Source: CAIOYC01 sp964243985
Lineage (GTDB): Bacteria > Pseudomonadota > Alphaproteobacteria > Caulobacterales > Caulobacteraceae
Direction: 5' to 3'
Assembly (NCBI GenBank): GCA_964243985.1
Contig: CAXTHJ010000110.1
Location: forward strand, 1-6,554
Length of the DNA: 6,554 bases
The notes beneath the pieces are model-generated. The model did not search any database. It was given only the letters and a program-made list of their open reading frames with translations, and had not been told where the DNA came from. The position numbers and the translations under genes are program-made. This document shows positions 1 to 6,554 of the stretch, one piece after another (the stretch's first letter is position 1; every line of letters starts with the position of its first letter).

Positions 1-172
1 GGTTGGCCCGGATCGCTCATTGGTCGGACTGACCTCCGCCCGCCGCCGCCCGCCGCCGGCGGCGCGCCCGCCAGTCCGTCATCCGCCAATGCGCCGTTCG
101 TCGAGGAAGACGCGCGCCAACAGGTCAAGGACGAAGCGCGCGAGCGCCCCTCCGGCGGCGCGGGCTCCATGA
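1..172 (+). CDS. Probable 3' end of an upstream gene (expected MdtA-like fusion protein), frame unresolved
   Basis: No domain can be recognised in so short a tail. From the order of mdtABC-type operons, the gene expected here is the periplasmic membrane fusion protein. Two frames are open from the left edge. Frame 1 (base 1) reads a Pro/Ala/Gly linker followed by an acidic-basic tail (FVEEDARQQVKDEARERP). Over bases 97-168 it shows the usual coding pattern, with GC about 83, 50 and 88% at codon positions 1, 2 and 3. It has no stop and runs straight into the ATG of mdtB. Frame 2 (base 2) gives an Arg/Pro-rich, shadow-like peptide but ends at TGA 170-172, making a classic ATGA overlap with mdtB. 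A one-base difference near the C run at 147-150 would join the frame 1 tail to the frame 2 stop. No ATG, GTG or TTG lies in frame 1 before 169. Assignment to a fusion protein is inference from context only. Confidence 0.35.
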   Translation, partial: VGPDRSLVGLTSARRRPPPAARPPVRHPPMRRSSRKTRANRSRTKRASAPPAARAP

Positions 173-3100
173 GCCCTTCGCACCTGTTCATAAAACGCCC
201 GATCGCCACCTCACTCCTGATGGCGGCCCTGTTCCTGGCCGGCATTGTCGGCTTCCAGTTCCTACCCCTATCGGCCCTGCCGGAGGTGGATTACCCCACC
301 ATCCAGGTGCAGACCTTCTACCCCGGCGCCTCGCCCGAGGTGATGACCTCCTACGTCACCGCGCCCCTGGAGCGGCAGTTCGGCGAGATGCCGAGCCTTT
401 CGCGCATGAGCTCGATCTCATCGGCCGGCGCATCGGTCATCACGCTCCAGTTCGGCCTCGACCTCAGCCTCGACGTGGCCGAACAGGAGGTGCAGGCCGC
501 CATGAACGCGGCCGGCAACCTTTTGCCGTCAGACCTTCCCGCGCCTCCGGTCTACGCCAAGGTGAACCCGGCCGACGCGCCGATCCTGACCCTGGCCCTC
601 TCCTCCAAGACCCTGCCCCTGACCCAGGTGGAGGATCTGGCCGACACGCGCATGGCGTCGAAAATCTCGCAGATCGCCGGCGTCGGCCTCGTCAGCATTT
701 CGGGCGGACAACGTCCCGCCGTGCGGATCCAGGCTAACCCCATGGCGCTGGCTTCCTACGGCCTGACGCTTGAGGTGCTGCGCAGCGCCATTTCCAACGC
801 CAACGTCAACGGCGCCAAGGGCCAGATAGACGGGCAGAGCCGCAGCTACACCATCAACGCCAACGACCAGCTCACCTCCGTCGACGATTATTCCGACCTA
901 GTGGTGGCCTATAAGAATGGCGCGCCGATCCGGCTGAAGGACGTGGCGACCATCGTCAACGGAGCGGAGAATAGCCAGCTCGGCGCCCTAAACAACGTCA
1001 CCCCCTCGGTGATCCTGAACATCCAGCGCCAGCCCGGCGCCAATGTCATCGGCGTAGTGGATCGGATCAAGAAGCTGCTGCCGAGCCTGCAGCAATCGCT
1101 CCCCGCCAGCGTCGACGTGGCCCTGACCACCGACCGCACCATCACCATCCGCGCCTCGGTTTCGGACGTGGAGTTCGAGCTGATGCTGTCGGTGATCCTG
1201 GTGGTGTTTGTGATCTTCCTGTTCCTGAGGAACATCGCCGCCACCTTGATCTCCGGCGTGTCGGTGCCTCTGTCGCTAGTGGGCACTTTCGGCGTCATGT
1301 ATTTGTTAGGCTTTTCGCTCAACAACCTGACCCTGATGGCCCTGACCATCGCCACCGGCTTTGTGGTGGACGACGCCATCGTCATGATCGAGAACATCTC
1401 GCGCCATATCGAGATGGGGGCGAACCGCAAGGAAGCCGCCTTCATCGGCTCGGGCGAGATCGGCTTCACCATCATCTCGCTCACTTTGTCGCTGCTGGCG
1501 GTGCTGATCCCGCTCCTGTTCATGGGCGACGTTGTGGGGCGCCTGTTCCGCGAGTTCGCCATTACGTTGGCGGTGACCATCGTCATCTCCGCCTTCGTGT
1601 CCCTGACCCTGGTGCCCTCCCTCTGCGCCCTTTGGCTTGGCCCGCCGCAAGAGGACGAGCGCACCGCCTTCGGCCGCTTCAACCGGCGCCTCGACAAGGG
1701 CTTCCAGTATGTGTTGAACAAGTACGACGTCGGCCTGACTTGGGTGCTGAAGAACCAGGGCCTGACCCTGCTGGTGGCGGTCGCCACCTTCCTGTTCACC
1801 GCCTTCCTCTACGTCATCATTCCCAAGGGACTGTTCCCGACCCAGGACACCGGCCTGATCCAGGGGGTGACCGAGGCCTCGCAGACCATCTCCTTCGGCG
1901 CCATGGGCGACCGCCAGCGCCAGCTCGCCGACGCCATCCTGAAAGACCCGGATGTAGTCAACGTGCAGTCCTTCGTCGGCGTGGACGCCCAGAACCAGAC
2001 GCTGAACGAAGGCCGTGTGCTGATCGACCTGAAGCCGCTGGGCAAACGTCACGTCGGCGCCAGCGAGATCATCCGCCGGCTCCAGCGCGAAACCCGCACC
2101 GTGCCGGGCATCACCCTCTACATGCAGCCGGTGCAGGATCTGACCATCGACGCCAACGTCAGCCGCACTCAATACCAGTTCGTGCTGGAGGGCACCGACC
2201 AGTCCGTCCTCGCCAAGCTTTCCGCCCAGTTGGTGGAGAAGCTGAAGACCTTTCCGCACCTGGAGCAGGTCTCGGCCGACACCGCGAACCAGGGCCTCGC
2301 CGCCTTCATCAACGTAGACCGCGACACGGCCGGGCGTCTCGGCGTCTCCATGGCCGCCATCGACAACGCCATCGAGGACGCCTTCGCCCAGCGCATCGTC
2401 TCCACCATCTATACCCAGTCCAACCAGTACCGGGTAATCCTGGAAGCCTCGCCATCGGTGCAGCATTCGGCCAATGCGCTGCAGTCGATCTACCTGCCGT
2501 CGTCCTCGGGCACGGCCGTGCCGCTCTCGGCCATCGCCACCATCCAGCAGCAGCCCTCGGCCCTTCAGGTCTCCCACGTGGGGCAGTTCCCCGCCGCCAC
2601 CATCTCCTTCAACCTCGCCAAGGGCGTGGCTCTCGGCACCGCGGTGAACCAGATCAAGGGCGCGGAGAAGGATCTGAAGGTTCCAACCTCGGTCACCACC
2701 ACCTTCCTTGGCGCCGCGGAGGCGTTCCAGTCTTCCCTCTCCAACGAGCTTTGGCTGATTCTGGCGGCGATCGTGGCGATCTACATTGTGCTGGGCGTGC
2801 TCTACGAGAGCTTCATCCACCCCCTGACGATCCTCTCCACCCTGCCCTCCGCAGCCATTGGCGCGCTCTTGGCCTTGTTGCTGACCGGCCAGGACCTCGG
2901 GGTGATCGGCATCATCGGCATCATCCTCTTGTTCGGCATCGTCAAGAAGAACGCCATCATGATGATCGACTTCGCCCTGGACGCCGAGCGCAACGAGGGC
3001 CTTTCGCCCACCGACGCCATCCACCAGGCGGCGCTGCTCCGCTTCCGGCCCATCATGATGACGACCATGGCGGCGCTCCTTGGGGCCCTGCCGCTGATGC

Positions 3101-3327
3101 TCGGCGGCGGCATGGGGTCGGAGCTGCGCTTCCCGCTCGGCGTCTCCATCGTGGGCGGATTACTGGCGTCCCAGCTTCTGACCCTGTTCACGACGCCTGT
3201 GATCTATATCGCTTTCGACAACATCGCCACGCGCTTTGGCAAGAAGGACCCGGAGAGCCCGGTCCGCTACCAGCGCGAGCAGGAAGGGCGGGGCCAGTTT
3301 CCAGACCCTGAAGGCTACCCGTCTTGA
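169..3327 (+). CDS. mdtB: MdtB-like RND multidrug efflux permease subunit (complete)
   Basis: Inner-membrane proton/drug antiporter of the HAE1 RND family, 1052 residues against about 1040 for E. coli MdtB. It resembles MdtB (recalled, not searched) throughout: the N-terminal LFIKRPIATSLLM, PEVDYPTIQVQ, the loop QRQPGAN and the C-terminal TLFTTPVIY. TM1 is about residues 12-32; a first periplasmic porter/docking loop follows to about 335; TM2-6 span about 336-487; TM7 is about 532-552; a second periplasmic loop runs to about 861; TM8-12 span about 862-1018; a charged cytoplasmic tail closes the protein. The proton relay is complete: D401 and D402 in TM4 (GFVVDDAI), K927 in TM10 (VKKNAI), R958 and T965, matching AcrB D407, D408, K940, R971 and T978 in motif and spacing. 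GRLFREF is at 457-463. The ATG at 169 is chosen because it precedes TM1 by the usual distance. No good Shine-Dalgarno is seen, so translation probably depends on the gene upstream. The stop overlaps the mdtC start. MdtB is favoured over other HAE1 permeases because an MdtC-like partner follows; the substrate is unknown. Confidence 0.95.
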   Translation: MSPSHLFIKRPIATSLLMAALFLAGIVGFQFLPLSALPEVDYPTIQVQTFYPGASPEVMTSYVTAPLERQFGEMPSLSRMSSISSAGASVITLQFGLDLSLDVAEQEVQAAMNAAGNLLPSDLPAPPVYAKVNPADAPILTLALSSKTLPLTQVEDLADTRMASKISQIAGVGLVSISGGQRPAVRIQANPMALASYGLTLEVLRSAISNANVNGAKGQIDGQSRSYTINANDQLTSVDDYSDLVVAYKNGAPIRLKDVATIVNGAENSQLGALNNVTPSVILNIQRQPGANVIGVVDRIKKLLPSLQQSLPASVDVALTTDRTITIRASVSDVEFELMLSVILVVFVIFLFLRNIAATLISGVSVPLSLVGTFGVMYLLGFSLNNLTLMALTIATGFVVDDAIVMIENISRHIEMGANRKEAAFIGSGEIGFTIISLTLSLLAVLIPLLFMGDVVGRLFREFAITLAVTIVISAFVSLTLVPSLCALWLGPPQEDERTAFGRFNRRLDKGFQYVLNKYDVGLTWVLKNQGLTLLVAVATFLFTAFLYVIIPKGLFPTQDTGLIQGVTEASQTISFGAMGDRQRQLADAILKDPDVVNVQSFVGVDAQNQTLNEGRVLIDLKPLGKRHVGASEIIRRLQRETRTVPGITLYMQPVQDLTIDANVSRTQYQFVLEGTDQSVLAKLSAQLVEKLKTFPHLEQVSADTANQGLAAFINVDRDTAGRLGVSMAAIDNAIEDAFAQRIVSTIYTQSNQYRVILEASPSVQHSANALQSIYLPSSSGTAVPLSAIATIQQQPSALQVSHVGQFPAATISFNLAKGVALGTAVNQIKGAEKDLKVPTSVTTTFLGAAEAFQSSLSNELWLILAAIVAIYIVLGVLYESFIHPLTILSTLPSAAIGALLALLLTGQDLGVIGIIGIILLFGIVKKNAIMMIDFALDAERNEGLSPTDAIHQAALLRFRPIMMTTMAALLGALPLMLGGGMGSELRFPLGVSIVGGLLASQLLTLFTTPVIYIAFDNIATRFGKKDPESPVRYQREQEGRGQFPDPEGYPS
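3310..3314 (+). promoter_or_regulatory. Ribosome binding site supporting the TTG start of mdtC
   Basis: GAAGG lies inside the last codons of mdtB, with a 9-base spacer before the TTG at 3324-3326. It supports TTG as the real start. The TTG overlaps the mdtB stop as TTGA (3324-3327), so the two permeases are probably translationally coupled, which would help keep their amounts in proportion. The next in-frame GTG (3357) would remove the conserved FFIRRP segment before TM1, and the first in-frame ATG lies beyond TM1, so both are poor starts. Confidence 0.7.
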
Positions 3328-6300
3328 ATCCGGCCGCCTTCTTCATTCGGCGGCCGGTGGCGACCATCCTTCTGACCCTCGGCATCGCCATCGTCGGGAT
3401 CGCCAGCTACTTCGTCCTGCCGGTGGCGGCCCTGCCGTCGGTGGACGTGCCGGTGATCTTCGTGCAGGCGTCCCTGCCCGGCGGCAGCCCCGAAGTGATG
3501 GCCACCACGGTCGCGACGCCCCTGGAGCGGCGCTTCGGCATCATCGCCGATGTCACCGAACTGACCTCCCAGTCCAACACCAACCAGACCCGCGTCATCA
3601 TGCAGTTCGGGCTGGACCGCGACATCAACGGCGCGGCGCGGGACGTGGAAGCGGCGATCAATGCGGCGCGGGAGGACCTGCCCACCTCGCTCCGCTCCAA
3701 CCCCACCTACCACAAGGCCAATCCCGGCGACGCGCCGATCCTGATCCTGAGCCTGACCTCGGACACCATGATCTCGGCGCAGGTCTATGACGCCGCCTCC
3801 ACCATCATCGAGCAGAAACTGTCCCAGGTGGAGGGGGTGGGCGAAGTGGACCTCGGCGGCGGCGCCAATCCGGCGGTGCGGGTGGAGCTGAACCCCACCG
3901 CCCTCGCCCACTACGGCATTGGCCTGGAGGATGTTCGGGCGGCCATCTCATCCTCCAACGCCAATGCGCCCAAGGGCCAGTTCACCGCCAATAACCAGAA
4001 GCTGCAGATCTACACCAACGACCAGGGCTTCGCGGCAAACGACTTCAAGTCAATCGTGGTGGCCTATCGCGACGGCGCGCCGGTCCACCTGTCCGACATC
4101 GCTCAGATCAACGACAGCGTGGAGGACATCCGCAACGTCGGCTTCGCCAACGGCAAGGTCGGCATCATCGTCCAGGTCCACAAGACGCCCAACGCCAACA
4201 TCATCGAGACCGTGGACCGCATCAAGACGCTGCTGCCTCAGCTGGAGGCGCAACTGCCCCCCGCCGTTCACGCCGCCGTGGAAGTGGACCGCACCATCAC
4301 CATCCGCGCCTCGCTGGTGGAGGTGGAGCGCACGCTCCTCATCGCCATTGTGCTGGTGGTGCTGGTGGTGCTGGTGTTCCTCAGGAACGGCCGCGCCACT
4401 CTTATCCCAGGCGTGGCGGTGACGGTCAGCTTGCTCGGCACCTTGGCGGTGATGTTCCTGTTCAAATACAGCCTCGACAACCTTTCGCTCATGGCCTTGA
4501 CGGTGGCGACCGGGTTCGTGGTGGATGACGCCATCGTGGTTTTGGAGAACATCACCCGGCACGTGGAAGCGGGAATGCCGCGCTTCAAGGCGGCTCTCGT
4601 GGGCGCGGGCGAGGTGAGCTTCACCGTCATCTCCATGTCCATCTCCTTGATCGCGGTGTTCATCCCTATCCTGATGATGGGCGGCATCGTCGGGCGCTTG
4701 TTCCGCGAGTTCGCCGTCTGCCTCTCAGCCTCGATCCTGATCTCCCTCTTCGTTTCCCTAACCGCTACGCCGATGATGGCCGCGCGCCTGATCGACGAGA
4801 AGATCCAGCCGGACGCGGGCGGCGGCGACAGCGGTCCCAACCGAAAAAGCCTCTACAAACGCATTACCGGCCGCCTCTCCTACTGGTTCGAGCGGGGATT
4901 TGGCTTCATCCACGAGACCTATGAGGATTCGCTCAACTGGGCGCTGAACCATAGCCTGCTGGTGCTGTTGAGCCTGTTCGCCACCATCATCTTCACGGTC
5001 TTCCTCTACGCGGTCGCGCCCAAGGGCTTCTTCCCGCAGGAGGACACCGGACAGCTGCAAGGGGGCGTACAGGTGGACCAGGCCTCCTCCTTCGTCCTCA
5101 CCCGCGCCAAATACAAAAGGGTGCTGGACATCATCCAGAAGGACCCGGCGGTGCAGAACGTGATCGGCGGCTCCGGCGCCACCGGCGGCTTCCTGTTCGT
5201 GCAGCTGAAGCCCTTGGGTCAGCGAGGCGGCCTCACGTCCGATCAGGTGACCCAGCGCCTCAGACCCAAGCTCATGCGCGTGCCGGGCATCCAAACCTTC
5301 CTGCAGACCGTGCAGGACATCCGGTCCGGCGGCCGCCCTTCGAACGCCCAGTACCAATACACCGTCGAGGCGGACGATTCCGCCACCCTGCAAGGCTGGG
5401 CCGACAAACTCACCACGCAGATGAAAACCGATCCCAATCTGACCGACGTCAACTCCGACGCTACGCCGCATGGTCTGGAGACCATGGTGCGCATCAACTA
5501 CGACGCGGCGGCGCGGCTCGGCCTGACCACGCGCCAGGTGGATAGCGCGCTCGGCGACAGCTTCGGCCAGACCCAGGTCTCGACCATCTACAACCCCTTG
5601 AATCAGTACAAGGTGGTGATGGAAGTGGCGCCCCAGTACGCCAACACGCCCCAGGCCCTCGACGGGCTCTACGTCTCCACCAGCAACGCCTCGGGCTCGA
5701 ACCTTTCCGGCGGTTCTGGACCGAGAAGCACCGGCACAGGCGCCGCCACCAGCATCCTCCCCACCTCGATCCAGAGCATCAACGCCAGCCTCGCCTCCAA
5801 CGCCGCTGCGCGCACCAACATCAGCGCCAGCAGCATCTCAAGGCCTCCAACCTCCATCGTCAGCGCCACCTCGCCCAACGCCACGGTGACGACAGCCGCC
5901 AATTCGCCGGCGGCGACGGCCTCCACGGTGGTGGGCGGCGTAGTGGTGGCTTCGGGCCTCTCCGGCGCAGGCTCCTCCCGCTCCTCCACCGGCGGCGGTC
6001 AGGCGCAGACCGGCACGGCCATCACCACTACCAAGGAAAGGCTGATCCCGCTCTCAGCCTTCGCCACCTATGGCCCCGAGTTCACCCCGACGGCGGTGAA
6101 CCATCAGGACCAGTCAGTGGCCACCACCATCTCCTTCAACCTGCCCCCCGGAAAGACCCTGTCGGACGCCCAGACCGCCATCGCCAAGGCCACCGACGCC
6201 ATCCATATGCCCAGCACCGTCCACGGCGGTTTCCGCGGCACGGCGCAGCAGTTCCAACAGTCCACAAACAGCATTCCGATCCTGATCCTGGCGGCCCTGG

Positions 6301-6554
6301 TGGCGGTCTACATCATCCTCGGCGTGCTTTATGAGAGCTACGTCCACCCGATCACCGTGCTGTCCACCCTGCCCTCGGCGGGGGTGGGGGCGGTGGGGGC
6401 GCTGATCATCTTCCACGTCCAGTTCGACATCATCGCCCTGATCGGCGTGATCCTCCTGATCGGCATCGTCAAGAAGAACGCTATCCTCATCATCGACTTC
6501 GCTTTGACAGCAGAGCGGGAACAGGGCCTCTCCACCCGCGACGCGATCTACCAG
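3324..6554 (+). CDS. mdtC: MdtC-like RND multidrug efflux permease subunit (3' end beyond the window)
   Basis: Second RND permease, presumed partner of MdtB in a mixed inner-membrane trimer. It starts at TTG within TTGA and is open to the right edge, giving 1077 residues. About 80-90 more (TM11, TM12, tail) are expected, for a total near 1160 against about 1025 in E. coli MdtC. MdtC-like landmarks are NPAAFFIRRPVATILL at the start, PSVDVPVIFVQASLPGGSPEVM-type sequence after TM1, NQYKVVMEV, VNHQ, and SYVHPITVLSTLPSAGVGA. TM1 is about 11-31, TM2 about 337-353, TM7 about 544-568, TM8 about 984-1006, TM9 about 1009-1031 and TM10 about 1034-1061. D401 and D402 in TM4 (GFVVDDAIV) and K1051 in TM10 (VKKNAI) are present; the relay Arg and Thr would lie just past the window. 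The excess length is mostly one low-complexity insertion at residues about 787-905 (separate entry). Apart from that, the reading frame is intact with no sign of decay. The mdtC name rests on recalled similarity and position after mdtB. Confidence 0.93.
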   Translation, partial: MNPAAFFIRRPVATILLTLGIAIVGIASYFVLPVAALPSVDVPVIFVQASLPGGSPEVMATTVATPLERRFGIIADVTELTSQSNTNQTRVIMQFGLDRDINGAARDVEAAINAAREDLPTSLRSNPTYHKANPGDAPILILSLTSDTMISAQVYDAASTIIEQKLSQVEGVGEVDLGGGANPAVRVELNPTALAHYGIGLEDVRAAISSSNANAPKGQFTANNQKLQIYTNDQGFAANDFKSIVVAYRDGAPVHLSDIAQINDSVEDIRNVGFANGKVGIIVQVHKTPNANIIETVDRIKTLLPQLEAQLPPAVHAAVEVDRTITIRASLVEVERTLLIAIVLVVLVVLVFLRNGRATLIPGVAVTVSLLGTLAVMFLFKYSLDNLSLMALTVATGFVVDDAIVVLENITRHVEAGMPRFKAALVGAGEVSFTVISMSISLIAVFIPILMMGGIVGRLFREFAVCLSASILISLFVSLTATPMMAARLIDEKIQPDAGGGDSGPNRKSLYKRITGRLSYWFERGFGFIHETYEDSLNWALNHSLLVLLSLFATIIFTVFLYAVAPKGFFPQEDTGQLQGGVQVDQASSFVLTRAKYKRVLDIIQKDPAVQNVIGGSGATGGFLFVQLKPLGQRGGLTSDQVTQRLRPKLMRVPGIQTFLQTVQDIRSGGRPSNAQYQYTVEADDSATLQGWADKLTTQMKTDPNLTDVNSDATPHGLETMVRINYDAAARLGLTTRQVDSALGDSFGQTQVSTIYNPLNQYKVVMEVAPQYANTPQALDGLYVSTSNASGSNLSGGSGPRSTGTGAATSILPTSIQSINASLASNAAARTNISASSISRPPTSIVSATSPNATVTTAANSPAATASTVVGGVVVASGLSGAGSSRSSTGGGQAQTGTAITTTKERLIPLSAFATYGPEFTPTAVNHQDQSVATTISFNLPPGKTLSDAQTAIAKATDAIHMPSTVHGGFRGTAQQFQQSTNSIPILILAALVAVYIILGVLYESYVHPITVLSTLPSAGVGAVGALIIFHVQFDIIALIGVILLIGIVKKNAILIIDFALTAEREQGLSTRDAIYQ
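5682..6038 (+). other. Low-complexity Ser/Thr/Ala/Gly insertion within the MdtC-like permease
   Basis: Residues about 787-905 (119 residues) separate the strand ending LYVST from the strand RLIPLSAFATY. In E. coli MdtC (recalled) only about eight residues bridge this turn, and in the MdtB-like protein next door the bridge is SSSGTA. By hand count Ser is 26, Ala 20, Thr 18 and Gly 15, together about 66%. There are four Arg, one Lys, one Glu, no Asp, and no aromatic residue, Cys, Met or His. A loose TSI/QSI/SSI pattern recurs in the first half. A short hydrophobic stretch (TVVGGVVVASGL) is too short for a membrane span. By homology with AcrB it falls at the boundary of the DC and PC2 subdomains, so it should be periplasmic and probably disordered. 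GC3 is about 85%, like the rest of the gene, and no flanking repeats were seen, so it does not look like a recent foreign insertion. Confidence 0.85.

Noticed and set aside
51..64. A perfect 14-base GC-only palindrome (CGCCGCC/GGCGGCG) within a CCG-rich run, considered as a terminator or operator
   Set aside because: It has no loop and no following T run, and in frame 1 it encodes a Pro/Ala/Gly linker. Codon bias in a high-GC genome explains it.
1306..3024. A 572-codon open frame on the minus strand inside mdtB
   Set aside because: It is antisense to strongly conserved RND sequence. Its product is rich in Gly, Asp, His, Gln and Val with no recognisable domain, typical of a high-GC antisense shadow.
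1632..3311. A 559-codon open frame on the plus strand in another phase of mdtB
   Set aside because: The product is dominated by Arg, Pro, His and Gly. Every base is already explained by the conserved MdtB frame, so it is an out-of-frame shadow.
5669..5989. A 106-codon minus-strand frame covering the insertion in mdtC
   Set aside because: The low-complexity Ser/Thr/Ala/Gly codons read as Glu/Ala/Val/Leu repeats on the other strand. No start signal or family resemblance was seen.
5682..6038. Insertion in mdtC considered as a mobile element remnant, intein or small repeat array
   Set aside because: There are no inverted or direct repeats at the edges, no intein splice residues (no Cys, and no His-Asn end), and base composition matches the host gene. 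The TSI-like pattern is too loose to be a tandem repeat.
169..6554. The two permease genes considered as a recent tandem duplication
   Set aside because: They share only the conserved RND motifs and differ throughout. Each resembles its own E. coli counterpart (MdtB or MdtC), so the duplication is ancient and shared by the family.

Overview
The window is a high-GC (roughly 65%) stretch of bacterial chromosome with strong G/C preference at third codon positions. It holds most of a tricomponent RND multidrug-efflux operon of the MdtABC type. The protein sequences resemble Proteobacteria. The GC content, the TTG start and the divergence from the enteric proteins would suit an alphaproteobacterium, but this lineage guess is an inference from style and not from a marker gene.

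Layout, all on the + strand. Bases 1-172 are probably the 3' end of an upstream coding sequence, expected from context to be the MdtA-like membrane fusion protein, but how it ends is unresolved. Bases 169-3327 encode a complete MdtB-like inner-membrane RND permease of 1052 residues. Bases 3324-6554 encode an MdtC-like RND permease that starts at TTG, overlaps the mdtB stop as TTGA and runs off the right edge (1077 residues visible, about 80-90 expected to be missing). There is no intergenic stretch of note, and no RNA gene, mobile element, CRISPR array, promoter or terminator is visible.

How the genes work together: in the E. coli MdtABC family, two different RND subunits (B and C) form a mixed trimer that uses the proton gradient to move drugs and bile-salt-like amphiphiles through the fusion protein to a TolC-type outer-membrane channel. 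Both subunits here keep the paired Asp of TM4 and the TM10 Lys. In MdtB the Arg and Thr that complete the proton relay are also visible.

The most unusual feature is a stretch of about 119 residues, rich in Ser, Thr, Ala and Gly, inserted in the second periplasmic loop of the MdtC-like subunit only. Two other points deserve attention: the TTG/TTGA start of mdtC, which hides this gene from ATG-only callers, and the reading frame upstream of mdtB, which looks coding in the same phase as mdtB with no stop between them. Otherwise the window is an ordinary efflux operon, and I found no convincing evidence of a wholly new system.
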